In this document: piece after piece, positions 46,297 to 56,722 of the stretch | Layout of the letters: each line of letters opens with the position of its first letter | How positions within the stretch are numbered: position 1 is the stretch's first letter | From: Sporocytophaga sp. | Lineage (GTDB): Bacteria; Bacteroidota; Bacteroidia; Cytophagales; Cytophagaceae | DNA length: 64,000 nt | Assembly (NCBI GenBank): GCA_024707265.1 | Contig: JANQAB010000001.1 | Coordinates: 216,224-280,223 of the forward strand | Reading direction: 5' to 3' | Notes under the pieces: generated by a model | What the model was told of the DNA's origin: nothing | What the model saw: only the letters and a program-made list of their open reading frames with translations | The model's database searches: none | Translations under genes and position numbers: made by a program

Positions 46297-46440
46297 ATTA
46301 CTCATCAGATAACAATATAGCATTGCAAATTTTGCTGAATTAAATACTGTCTTTGTTGCTCGTGTTCCTTAAAGTCCAGAAGAAGGCTAAAACTATATTA
46401 AATCGGCACATTGAACTTTATAAAACTTCAAGATATAATT

Positions 46441-48361
46441 TTAAACAATAAATTCTTTGTCAAGGATCAAAAGGTCCCAGTTCATCACTTTACTCTTACT
46501 AACTTTTCTGAGTACCTGCATTCTGGAAAGAATCTTACTCTTAAAATTCTGACAGGTGATACTTTGCAGCTCAAGCATTCTGGAAAGTTCTGCTGCAGGA
46601 ATATCAGTCCTTGTCTGAGACACCAGATAGAGCATATAAAATGCCTTTTGAAGCGAGAATTTGGTTCTGTGAAAAATTGTGTTGGCAGTCAGCGATTCAT
46701 TGTAATTGCACTTGGCGCATCTCATGTCAAATTTGGCTTTCCCTTTAATTGATCTTGTGTTGCCACACATTTTGCAACAAAACCCATTTTTTTCTTTGAG
46801 ATCCAAAAGATAACGCATACAAGACAGGTCGTCCGGATATGCTTTTTTGAATGCCTCAAAATCTACATGGGTATTCATTACCACTGTTTGTGCAAATGCA
46901 CTTAAATGCTTCTGAAGTTTATTATTAGCAAGGTCAAGAGCAATATTCATCTTTTGATTCTCTTCGGCCCTTTTTTCCAGTTCCACTTTTGCTTTATTCA
47001 ATTCCAGAGTCCTTTCCTTTACACGCTCTTCAAGTTCCCTGTTCACTTTTTCTCTTAACAAATCGTTTTGTTCCAGCTGAAGGATCAGATTAGCCTGGAC
47101 AGCATTCCTTTCCATATAAAGCTGCCTAACCTTCTCTGCAATACATATGGATAAAAACATCAATTGAAAAATGACTCCGGTGTTGATAGCATATACCGAA
47201 AAAATATTGGAAGGGATGAGGGTAATACTTTCCAGTAAACAGATCACCCCGGTAAAGTTCAATATGGAAAAGCCCACAACAAACCACTTGGCTGAATTAT
47301 TTCCAGCCCTGTATATGTGGATTCCATAATAAAACACTATTTGATAACAAATCAGATCCACCAAAAACATATCTTCCAACGGCGGAAAAGCAAGCTGAAT
47401 GAAAAAACAGAAAATACGAAAATAAATAAGTATGCGAAACAGCCTATAAACATTAGACGCATTCTTTTTCAATTCAAAAAAATCAATAAAAAACTGGAGC
47501 ATTGAAACTGTACATACAAACAGGCTTACAAAAGGAAGATAAATATTGAAGTTAGGATGATTATTCCAGATATATTGAAAACCTATTCCACTCCTTGTAA
47601 GAAAAAATATAGTGACTGCCAGGGCATAACTTACATAATACAGATAAAATGCGCTTCTGAGAATTATAAAATATAGAATGTTATAAAAAATCATAAGCAG
47701 CAAAAGGCCATAAAATATGCCGAACATGATGTACTCATTCAATCCATATTTTATAAATCTGGCATAAGACCTGATTATGGGCTCCATGAGATTCAGGCTT
47801 CCGGATCTGAATCTCATAAATACAGTTACTGCCGTATCGCTTCTGAAGGCAATCGGAAAACTTACATTTTTATGACCAATTTTCCTTAAAGAAAAAGATG
47901 TATTGAAACCTGCTTTATCTTCGATGTAAATTCCGTTTGAATCAGGATAAAAAAAAAGATATTTCATCAATATCAAAATCGAACATCTCAATGAGGAATC
48001 CTTTTTCATTTGATGTGCGATTGATAATTTCAAATTTAAGCCAATAGGCTGACCTGGTTCTGGTATTTAATAAATCCTGAGCAGTGCTGGTTATAAAACT
48101 CTTTCCGTCTTCAGCAATTTTTAAGACTTCCGAAATGGTCGATTTTGCAGACTTATCCTCCCAATAATCAACATAAGAACGTGTTACTGACCATTCTTCA
48201 GTTTTATCAGTTAATATAATCGGAGCGGATGCATTGATCCTTGTAATATGTATTATGCAAAGCAGAATTGCCAAAATAAGCCTGCCAGCAAACGAATTTA
48301 GCAATGAAACTACCTCTCCTTCTAAATTTTTTGCAAAATTGATATAACTATTGTACCCCAC
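46441..48361 (-). CDS. 7TMR-DISM membrane sensor with C-terminal IS1595-like zinc ribbon, frameshifted
   Basis: Frames 48361-47942 and 48033-46441 join to about 639 residues when one base is removed from the run of nine at 47949-47957 (joined text DEISFFYPDSNGIYIED). N-terminal membrane segment, an extracellular DISM-type domain (~50-190: RTRSAYWLKFEIINRTSNEK), seven membrane segments (~200-420), a coiled coil (~430-500: ELEERVKERTLELNKAKVEL), then a region starting HVDFEAFKKAYPDDLSCMRY. The end has FCCKMCGNTR, MRCAKCNYNES, ANTIFHRTKFSLQKAFYMLY and AAELSRMLEL, which matches the zinc ribbon and start of IS1595-family transposases. A membrane sensor with a transposase-derived putative DNA-binding end. 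A LytTR gene lies upstream. Confidence 0.85.
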
Positions 48362-48632
48362 CTTTTACTAAAATCCACTTAAACCATACAATCAATTAAG
48401 TCCTGAAGGATGAGCTATTTGTATCAACAAATATTCTCATTATTAACAGGGATAGTCTGACACTACCTTTGTACAGTTTCAAAAGAATCAGATCAGCATT
48501 CCAAATCTTAACTTATTAATTAGAAATACGGATTCTACCAGGTCCAAAGCTGATTTTCCTCTTTTAATTGTACTGCTAAATAAGTTCAAACAGGTCAATA
48601 TTCAAAATCGACGATAAAAATAGTCTTTCAAA

Positions 48633-49049
48633 TTATAAAGATAATTGAGCTACAAGTTTCAATAAAGGATCTTTCTTTCTTACTGAGACAGGAATTGAAG
48701 CTCCGTTTTCCATAATCAGATACCCTCCGTCACTTTTAATGTACTTACTTATAAAATTTATATTTATAAGATATGATTTATGAATTCTATAAAACAGATC
48801 CTCAGAGAGTTTGTCAGCAAATACCTTCACATTCTTTGATACCACCAGTTTTCTTCCATCCTGGAGGTATATATTTGAATACGCTCCATCTGCTTCTATA
48901 TAACATATATTTTTGACCTTTAAAAATATACACTCCTGCTTATCCATTACCACAATCTTCTGTTCAGCAGCCTGGCTATTCTTTTCAATGGATGATTTGT
49001 CAAGAATCAGATCTGAATACATTAAATCATTGAAGTCTACATTTTTCAT
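48633..49049 (-). CDS. LytTR-type DNA-binding regulator without receiver domain
   Basis: 138 residues. Residues ~30-135 form a LytTR domain: CIFLKVKNICYIEADGAYSN, LQDGRKLVVSKNVKVFADKL, FYRIHKSYLININFISKYI and GASIPVSVRKKDPLL. The N-terminal ~30 residues are polar and carry no receiver domain. LytTR proteins bind direct repeats in promoters. It lies 271 bases upstream of the 7TMR-DISM sensor on the same strand, which may be its membrane partner (inference). Confidence 0.9.
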   Translation of the reverse strand: MKNVDFNDLMYSDLILDKSSIEKNSQAAEQKIVVMDKQECIFLKVKNICYIEADGAYSNIYLQDGRKLVVSKNVKVFADKLSEDLFYRIHKSYLININFISKYIKSDGGYLIMENGASIPVSVRKKDPLLKLVAQLSL

Positions 49050-49422
49050 AAAAAATCCCTCAGTTTTTAAATAAGTAATACAAATTAAGAGAGTGATCTT
49101 CTCTCAATGAAAAAAAGAAGTTAAAATCCAGTGGTTTAAGCGGGATTTGTCATTAAAATTAGCTTAAAAAATTATAGTTTAAAGACGTAAAAATTAGCTT
49201 AATTACTTAAAATCGGGCCAGAGATATGAGTATTTAAATATTTTAAGGACGTGCAATTACATATTGTTTTAGAAAATACTAAGATTAGTGTTAAGAGTCT
49301 AACTTAACTAAATGTCATAACCTCTAAACCAAAACACAACCACCTAAATATCAGCAACATATAAAGTTGATGCATTTTTTTTATCCAAAAAAACACTGAT
49401 TTTGTATCAACTTGACACAGTT
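49050..49422. other. Intergenic stretch without a gene
   Basis: 373 very AT-rich bases; likely holds the LytTR gene promoter. No fold or frame seen. Confidence 0.4.
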
Positions 49423-50844
49423 TTATCTAATAGAAGCCAGGTATTTAACTGCATTAATTCCCGGCATAAAGAAATAAGCTCCTCCGATCACCTTTGTAAA
49501 TGCAGGAACATCCTTGATTCTCTCTCTTACGGGTTCTGCCTGAATGGTGAAAGAACCAGTCTCCGATTTACATCTACCCAAAGGATTTCCTGAAATAGGA
49601 TCCGGATCATTATAAAGACCTTGAAATTTAGAATTGTTGATCCAGGTATCCTGGATAAATTCAAACTGCCGACTGATACTTGTATTAAAACAAATAAAAT
49701 GTAAACCTCTGTCTTTGAGCAAATCTGAATGAGCAGCAATTTCAACGGGATCAAATGACTCTATATAGGTACCGTAAGGTCTTCCCCGCCTTAGTATTTT
49801 ATGTCTTTTATTAATAAGATCTGATTCTTCGGGAGTTGGTCCTTTGGAATTCCTGGGATTTGATCTTCGCACATGCGAACCGAAAGGACATTTCAAACCA
49901 TCTCTGTCAGCATGATAAAATTCAAACGAATTGTCCTCAGCAAAAGCAGGATCATCACGCTCAGGACATTTTACCAAAGGTGCACCACTTGGCCATCTCC
50001 CCATCATTTTTGAGGCAAGCTTAACTCTTTTCTCCTCATCACTGCCTCCTTCATTAGTAGCATCATCCATAAACTTCCAGAACTTCAGTACATCCTGACT
50101 GATCTGCCTGAAAACCATATAACTGCCATTTTTTCCAAAATCATAATTGTTGCCTCCATCCTGAAGAAGCGGCAATAAATCAGATTGATTTTCCGCCCCG
50201 CTAACCCATGGGCTATCTGGCAATTTATGGTATTCATTCCCATAGCCAAGTATAAACTCCCCTGGTTCTACCATAAATCTCGGATCTCCTTGTTTGCTAA
50301 AACCTTTGATCAAAGGCTGTGAAATACCATCCAGAAATCCGAAATGTTCTTTCCTCTTCTGAAGAGTTGACAAGTTACTATCAAGCCTCTTAATTAACTG
50401 AACTCCATTAAATTTTGAAACCTGAATGGCACAATCATCCTCAAGGCTTTTTTCCAAAGAATAATAAAGCATGAGCATTATGTGCACCTCCTCATTAGCA
50501 GGGCCTCCCCATTGCCATTTCGCTATATTACTTTCTCCTAGATCACCTAACACCCTTTTTCGATGATCTGCGGTCATTCCTTCTTTGAACTCTCTTGCAA
50601 ATGACCTGAGCGAACTCTCGCCCATACCCAGTTTTTTAATTCCTGCATATGTAAAGGCCACCTGCACAGCTTTTTGCGTGGGCTTTGAAATACCATCTGT
50701 AATTTCTTCTGAAATAATTCTTAGCCACTGCCTGGCCTTAACAACATCAGTGATATTCAAAAGCAGAAAACAGGAAGCAGGAAGTTCATTATACCCCCTG
50801 ACAATAAGACCTTGTATATCTTTAAATTCTATATTGCTGACCAT
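49423..50844 (-). CDS. DyP-type heme peroxidase
   Basis: 473 residues, at the long end of the family. The signature HFGFLDGISQP (GxxDG) holds the distal catalytic Asp. The PFGSHVRRSNPRNSKGP stretch holds the distal Arg. The HADRDGLKCPFGSH and FICFNTSISRQFEFIQDTW segments are also characteristic. There is no signal or Tat peptide. DyP enzymes oxidise dyes, phenols and other substrates with H2O2. The gene begins five bases after the end of the duplicated-domain membrane protein, so the two are an operon. Confidence 0.93.
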   Translation of the reverse strand: MVSNIEFKDIQGLIVRGYNELPASCFLLLNITDVVKARQWLRIISEEITDGISKPTQKAVQVAFTYAGIKKLGMGESSLRSFAREFKEGMTADHRKRVLGDLGESNIAKWQWGGPANEEVHIMLMLYYSLEKSLEDDCAIQVSKFNGVQLIKRLDSNLSTLQKRKEHFGFLDGISQPLIKGFSKQGDPRFMVEPGEFILGYGNEYHKLPDSPWVSGAENQSDLLPLLQDGGNNYDFGKNGSYMVFRQISQDVLKFWKFMDDATNEGGSDEEKRVKLASKMMGRWPSGAPLVKCPERDDPAFAEDNSFEFYHADRDGLKCPFGSHVRRSNPRNSKGPTPEESDLINKRHKILRRGRPYGTYIESFDPVEIAAHSDLLKDRGLHFICFNTSISRQFEFIQDTWINNSKFQGLYNDPDPISGNPLGRCKSETGSFTIQAEPVRERIKDVPAFTKVIGGAYFFMPGINAVKYLASIR

Positions 50845-50848
50845 ACCT

Positions 50849-52108
50849 TTAAAAACGTTTTAGCCAATCTTTGATTTCTTTATCGGACATTGCCCCTGTT
50901 AACCCTTCTCTTATAGCACTATTATTATTTATATTCTGAACAGAAAGCAGCTTGTAAGCACTATACCAAACCTGGGTGGGAATCTGATGGGCCCGCGTCC
51001 AGGTTTTAAATTTTTGCTCATCAGTAGCGCCTTCAAATATAAGGAATTTGGTTTTGGGGAAATCCACTGTATTGCTCCATACACCTGTAAGGCCCACGGC
51101 GGCTATATCTACAAAATCACCCAGATAATTTTCCCAGCTTCCATCAAAATTACTAAAAAACAATAACCGACGACCGTTGTCAATAATAACCCACCGGGCA
51201 AAGTGAATGGAAGGAATGCTACCTAGTTCTCCTTTATTAAATTTGTATATCGCCAGCAGATTTATAATGAACAAAACAAATTTCAAGGTAATTAATCTGA
51301 ACCAGCCTGGCTTTATATCTACCAGGTGAGTTAGCTGATTTTGTACGATTTTGTCTTCCTCATTTACAAGCTTAAGGATCTTCTCTTCTTCCAGTACATT
51401 TTTCTCAGAAGAATCCTGACGTTCTTTGATTCTTATAGGTATTATCCCACATATTGCCGCCAAAACCGCAACTGGTGTTATAGTCAGAACACAAAAGATT
51501 TTTGAAATCAGAAACCATACCTTCCATAGAAAAGTCGGATTTTCTTTATTGCAAATCCATGCATATCGTTTTTCACTGTTTACATACTCTACAATCTTAT
51601 TTCTTAAAGTATGTGCATTGAAACTTTTATCAGATTTAACTTGCTTGTCGATGTAATTCGCTATATCCTCTCTTAGCTCGGCCTCTCTCAGGATACGTGG
51701 TACAGAACGGTATGGAGTGCCCTTATAAAAGGCGGCACAGGACATCTTGTGTTTTTTTATAAATGCAGCAAGATCATCTCCTCTTTCAAAGCCCACACAA
51801 TAATTAAATATCTCCTCAAGCCCAGCACCCGCGATTTGCGCCAGTTCCTCTATGTGCTTGTTTAACGGCTTATCATAATTAGTAGAAAGCACCAGGGACG
51901 GACTAATTGTATTTCCTTTTAAATCCTTTGCTTCTTCCAGTATGACAAAACGAGCGAAATGTATTGTAGTAATGCTCTTAAAGGGAACTATAGGATTCGT
52001 TTCAATATCGTTTGGCGGTGTATGAATTTCATAGAGCTTTAACCTTAACTGCTCTACCATGCCAGGTTTAATTTTGGCGTAAACCGTAAGTGCCCCGTGG
52101 GTAACCAT
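50849..52108 (-). CDS. Membrane protein with two related domains flanking TM segments; DyP partner
   Basis: 419 residues; no named family recognised. Two similar regions are visible: ITTIHFARFVILEEAKDL with NKHIEELAQIAGAGLEEIFN (~45-115), and IPSIHFARWVIIDNGRRL with YLGDFVDIAAVGLTGVWSNT (~285-350). Each is followed by a stretch ending in a REGL/REAEL-like helix. Between them are hydrophobic segments (VWFLISKIFCVLTITPVAVL, LITLKFVLFIINLLAIYKF). It lies five bases upstream of the DyP peroxidase on the same strand. The HFAR repeats suggest ferredoxin-like units related to the peroxidase fold, but this is only a guess. Confidence 0.78.
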   Translation of the reverse strand: MVTHGALTVYAKIKPGMVEQLRLKLYEIHTPPNDIETNPIVPFKSITTIHFARFVILEEAKDLKGNTISPSLVLSTNYDKPLNKHIEELAQIAGAGLEEIFNYCVGFERGDDLAAFIKKHKMSCAAFYKGTPYRSVPRILREAELREDIANYIDKQVKSDKSFNAHTLRNKIVEYVNSEKRYAWICNKENPTFLWKVWFLISKIFCVLTITPVAVLAAICGIIPIRIKERQDSSEKNVLEEEKILKLVNEEDKIVQNQLTHLVDIKPGWFRLITLKFVLFIINLLAIYKFNKGELGSIPSIHFARWVIIDNGRRLLFFSNFDGSWENYLGDFVDIAAVGLTGVWSNTVDFPKTKFLIFEGATDEQKFKTWTRAHQIPTQVWYSAYKLLSVQNINNNSAIREGLTGAMSDKEIKDWLKRF

Positions 52109-52481
52109 TTTCTGTCTGTTAAATTATTTCAGGAAGTATTAAGAATCGTACTCTCGTAGGTCCTCTTGTTACCCGGGCATTAAGGGCCAGCAAAAGAACC
52201 TTTTCAGGGAATTATAAGCAATTATGAAATTTTTTTCTTAAAAATCAAAAATCAAACCTTTCATTTGCAGCAATTTCGATGACTCTATGCTTTACAAGTC
52301 ATATATATCACCATTTCATCCTATGTTTTAAAATAGGAATATAAACGAAGCTGAATCAGCTGAAATCAATTTAATCTATATAGGCATCTTGAAATACCGA
52401 TTGATAAAATTATCAGCGTACCAATGTTTCATATCTATGATAAACAATAGTACGCTGACAGTTTTTAATCAATTCATATTG
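52109..52481. other. Intergenic stretch without a gene
   Basis: 373 bases between the DyP operon start and the end of the DUF3857-like gene. No frame seen. Confidence 0.4.
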
Positions 52482-54566
52482 CTACAACTTCTTCAACAAT
52501 ATTTTGGACTTACTAAACATTACAGCCGCGTTTAAAAAACTGACCATGTGTGGCCAGTCAGTTGCAGAACAATGGTTTTGTGTATAATATTTTGAAGTCT
52601 TTATCATCAGTTTATTTTCCTCCACACGCGCAGTAGAAACGAAGCCTCCATAAGTATTCGAAACATCCATATTCAGATTATCTATTCCCTCAACACTAAA
52701 CCCTTCGGGAATAAGCATTACAATTTCTGAGTTAAACGTTCTGGCAAAGCCCATATGGATATCTCTATCTCGGTGAATTTGCTCATCGGAAAGCTCTGTT
52801 TGCTTTTCTATGAACTTACCAACTTCAAGAATATAATTGTTACTTGCTTTTTTGGTGCCATTGTCAATCAAGAACTCGTCTGAATATTCTGTATCGGGCA
52901 TATCTTCCCACATTCCTACTGATTTTATTGAAAGATTCTTATACTCTGAAATTTTTGCATCAAGCTCTGTTTCAATATCGTTCTCTATTCTTTTTTCCCG
53001 TTCATAATTTTCCTGAACAGCCTGAAGTTCGGACTTTTCTCGTAGATAGGAATATTCGTTCACCAAAGCCTTTAACTCAGAATAGCTGAAGTTCCGATAT
53101 TGCGGTTTATCATATTCTCTCAGATAATCATGATTTGTAAAAATCAGATACTGGTGATATGCTTTATTATTGCCCTTTGCAGTTACTTGCCTTTTTACGC
53201 TGATTTTAGAAAGATCAGAAGAGTCAAAAGACAGATTATAACGGGAATGTGTTAAATTACTTTCCATACCAGAGACTGGTACTGGCTCATTCATTCTTGA
53301 TGAAGTAACGCTCTTGGGATATCCTACCAGTACAGCTTCCATGCCTTCAAATAAATAAGGAATCTCTCCCGGAATGGAAAATGGAGTAGGCCGCGAAAGA
53401 TAGTATCCTGAATCTTTACCTACCTTAAGTAACAAATCACAACTACTCATATTCACCAGATCACAGAAAGGGCCATAATTACGGGAAGGTACAATCATGA
53501 TCTCATGATCTATATTGTATTTCTTCATATACTTATTCAGTAGAAAGAAAAATCTCTCTGACACATAATGGTTATCCATGGGACTTCCCTGATCTATGTT
53601 AAAATATGCCTTCTGAAATATAGGACTTCTAAGAAGATAATAAATCTCTTTTACCACCATATCCTGACTTTTCACTTCTTCAGCAATATGATTTACAAAA
53701 TCTTCAATATAACGGATATCCTGATTATTATAGTCAAAGTTTTGCAAGGCTTCTCTTGCAACTAAAGCTTCGTCTGCATGAACTACAGTTTTGCCATAGG
53801 TTATCTTATACCGTACTTCTGCAGAAGTCCTGTGAGGAAAATCCCACAAGACCTCCGGAGCCCTTCCACGCATAGTATCGACAAGTGTATAGACATTAAC
53901 TTTGCCCTGGTTGGTTTTTATAAATTCAGGAGCTCCTCTGAATGACTTACTGCTAAAACTAATTTGCTTTGGCATTACAAACCTGATTTGCTTATTTACA
54001 ACCGGATACTTTTCTTCCAGCAGATCACTTTCAGTAATGTTTGGAACGTCAGATTCCTTAGACTGAATAGCTATGAAAAAATCGATAATATCTCCCTGAT
54101 CCAGATCCGGAACTGCCATCTTGGAATCCTTTTCACTTCCAACGTCCGTTTTTACGGCAGAGGTCAGGTCCATGATCTTCTCCCTGCCATCAGGCTTCAC
54201 AATCTTAACAGCAACAAACGAATAGGCATTGGTTTTACCGATAAGGTTTGTTTTGATTCTGTTCTTGTTGAATGTAAGTTCAGAATACTCCCTCACTGAT
54301 GCTTTATCCTGGAGAAGCACACGATAATGTATTACAATATTTTCGGTAAAGCTTTTTCTTACTCCACTAAAATTACCTGAATAATCAATGCGAGTAGCGA
54401 GAATCACGGCTGATTCATTCTTCCATCGATCAGGAGCTTTCATCTGTCTGAATTCCGGACCAGCATTGTCCCAATACATTTGCTTTAATTTACTTTCAAG
54501 AACCCTTTGGCCAAAAGACAATTGCAAAATCCACATGAATACAAACAACAAAATCCCACTTTTCAT
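52482..54566 (-). CDS. Exported DUF3857/transglutaminase-like protein with degenerate catalytic site
   Basis: 694 residues with a signal peptide (SGILLFVFMWILQLSFGQ). The N-terminal part (~40-260) has the DUF3857 pattern: YSELTFNKNRIKTNLIGKTN, KIVKPDGREKIMDLTSAV, PDLDQGDIIDFFIAIQ. The next part occupies the place of the transglutaminase core, but the GDC-K cysteine motif seen in the neighbouring gene is missing, so it is probably not an active enzyme. A charged helical stretch (ENYEREKRIENDIETELDAK) comes before the last domain. It starts four bases after the paralogous gene upstream. Role unknown; likely periplasmic or cell-surface. Confidence 0.82.
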   Translation of the reverse strand: MKSGILLFVFMWILQLSFGQRVLESKLKQMYWDNAGPEFRQMKAPDRWKNESAVILATRIDYSGNFSGVRKSFTENIVIHYRVLLQDKASVREYSELTFNKNRIKTNLIGKTNAYSFVAVKIVKPDGREKIMDLTSAVKTDVGSEKDSKMAVPDLDQGDIIDFFIAIQSKESDVPNITESDLLEEKYPVVNKQIRFVMPKQISFSSKSFRGAPEFIKTNQGKVNVYTLVDTMRGRAPEVLWDFPHRTSAEVRYKITYGKTVVHADEALVAREALQNFDYNNQDIRYIEDFVNHIAEEVKSQDMVVKEIYYLLRSPIFQKAYFNIDQGSPMDNHYVSERFFFLLNKYMKKYNIDHEIMIVPSRNYGPFCDLVNMSSCDLLLKVGKDSGYYLSRPTPFSIPGEIPYLFEGMEAVLVGYPKSVTSSRMNEPVPVSGMESNLTHSRYNLSFDSSDLSKISVKRQVTAKGNNKAYHQYLIFTNHDYLREYDKPQYRNFSYSELKALVNEYSYLREKSELQAVQENYEREKRIENDIETELDAKISEYKNLSIKSVGMWEDMPDTEYSDEFLIDNGTKKASNNYILEVGKFIEKQTELSDEQIHRDRDIHMGFARTFNSEIVMLIPEGFSVEGIDNLNMDVSNTYGGFVSTARVEENKLMIKTSKYYTQNHCSATDWPHMVSFLNAAVMFSKSKILLKKL

Positions 54567-54570
54567 ATTA

Positions 54571-56490
54571 TTAGCGCTTCAAAATAATTTGACTATTGTA
54601 GTGCTGAGTTAATTTTCTTATTGCTTCATTCCACTGAATAAAAGAATCTTTTGAGACGATCCCATTTTCAATGCTTATTCGCTTTTTATATAATATTTTG
54701 TTTTGCTCTTTAACATAAAAAGCATGAACTGAAAACTCCTCATGATCTATTTGCAACTCTTCAGGAAGAAATATGACAGAATCTCCATCCTTAAGTTCCA
54801 ACTCAACTTCAAGTACTTTATAAATTTTTTTCACCAAAGTCAATATCAGATTCCCTGTTTTCATCTACTACCCAACTTTTAAAATCTTTGGATATATCTA
54901 TATCTACATAAAATTCATTATTAAATGAACTGATAGCACTTCTACACTCAAGATTGGTGTTAATTTCAAAAGTACCTACACGACTCGTCAAATCTGGCAA
55001 CTGAATATTATTGACTTTCATGTTTCTATTCTCATCAATAAGACAACTTTTAACCAGCTTCTCTTTGATCTCTCCTGAAGAGAAGTGGTAGCCACATAAA
55101 AAATTTCTCTTTTTTTTCCCCTTGCAAAATATATTTATAGGAGCCTACCAGCATATCTCTTTCCATAGAAAGTTTCACTTGTCTTAACTCCAGTTCATTT
55201 TCTTTAGACCCTTCAGGGATTTTCTCTAGAATATAATGCTCTCCGTCTTCGATAAGAATTTGCCTGCCTTGTATCCTGTCTGCAACAATGCCAAGAGGCA
55301 AATATTTTTCCGTTGCATCGAGAAAATACTTCTTCCCTCCAAGTATTACCGTACAAATCATATGATTGTCCACTGCAAGTGATGGAATTGAGTAATCATA
55401 CTTTATCCGTTTGGTACCTATCCATGAAAGCCTCGCGTCATAACCTGCATATCGAAGCATTTCTTTAGTAAGATTAGCCATTCCTTTGCAGTCACCATAT
55501 TTCTTTTGAAAAACGGAATGAGCCTCATCCGGCTTAAAACCTGCAAGCCCATCTTCAAAAGCGATATATCTGATATTATCCTGCACCCAATAAAATATAG
55601 TACTGATCTTTTCATCTTCAGTTTTCTTTCCCTTAAGTATATCGTTTACCAATGGTGCAAATACTTCAGGTTGTACAGAGAGCTGACGCGTCAGGCTTCT
55701 ATACCAGCCATAAAGATCATTCAGATTTGAAAGTATACTAACTCGTTCTCCTTCACTTTGGAAAGACTTGACAAGTATGAGTAAATGAGGATATATATAC
55801 TGAATACTTCTACCCAAACGAACATTTTCCATTGCAGATAAATTGCTGATAGTATACTCCACAATTCTAAACCTGCCAACCCGCGTCTCATGTTTCTTTA
55901 CTTCAAATTTCTCAAAGTTGAATTCACGTATATCAACTTCTATGTCTGAAGGAATTTTAAATCTGAACTTTTTATTTACGATAGGATACTTGTCATGGAA
56001 GTAAACGGAAGTCAGATATTTTGAATCGTTAAAAATTTTACTTACATGTGTTTTCCATATTTCACCTGCTTCTTGCAACTTCAATTTATGAGAGCAAAAC
56101 TTATTATCATCAAAAAAAGTACTCTGAACTGGTGTAATTACCACAAACCTTATCTGAGTTTCCAGATTTCTGATTCAGACTACTCTCACATGAAAATTCT
56201 TCTATAGCAGAATTACTGTCATAAAACTCTACTTCATTGATAAAAGTGTTATATCTGAGAGAAAGTAATTTTTGGTCTTTATCTTCATTCACTTGTACTT
56301 TATTTTCAGCCAGATCAAATTCATACTCTGATTCCGAATTAATAATAATAGCTTCGCACTCTTTATACTTATGCTGGTATAATGAGACCAGTTCATTTAC
56401 TTGCTGACCGAATACAAAGGAAGGGAAGAGCCAAACGAAAAAGAACAATTTCTTTTCAACGAATAAATGTAATCTCCTGCCTGTATACAT
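54571..56490 (-). CDS. Exported DUF3857 and transglutaminase-core protein, broken by three frameshifts
   Basis: Four overlapping or adjacent frames (56490-56110, 56144-55050, 55021-54818, 54864-54571) join to about 638 residues after removing one base at each of 56112-56118, 55110-55121 and 54825-54831. Each joint reads naturally (EYFFDDNKF; KKRNFLCGYHF or close; FGEKIYKVLEVEL). Signal-like start (LFFFVWLFPSFVFGQQ), DUF3857 region, then a transglutaminase core with KYGDCKGMANLTKEMLRYAG (Cys), AVDNHMICTV (His) and KKYFLDATEKYLPLG (Asp). The triad looks intact. It lies just upstream of a paralogue lacking the Cys. Substrate unknown. Confidence 0.8.
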
Positions 56491-56722
56491 AGCCTTGATA
56501 CCCGAATATAGATAGATAACAAGTCTTTGGCGGTTAGGTTATTTTTAATTTATTTTTGGAAAAATAATAAGGAGAGGTGACTTAAATATTAATATATGAT
56601 GGTGTTTTTAAGGTAAGTCTTATAACTTCATAAAGAAGTAAACAGTATATCCAGTAAGTAAAAATCAAGATAAAAAATAAGGTTATCTGAATTGAAAATT
56701 CCAAACAACCTTATATGATCAA

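Noticed and set aside
54571..56490. Four separate small genes
   Set aside because: Each junction falls at a homopolymer and the joined translation is one DUF3857-transglutaminase protein.
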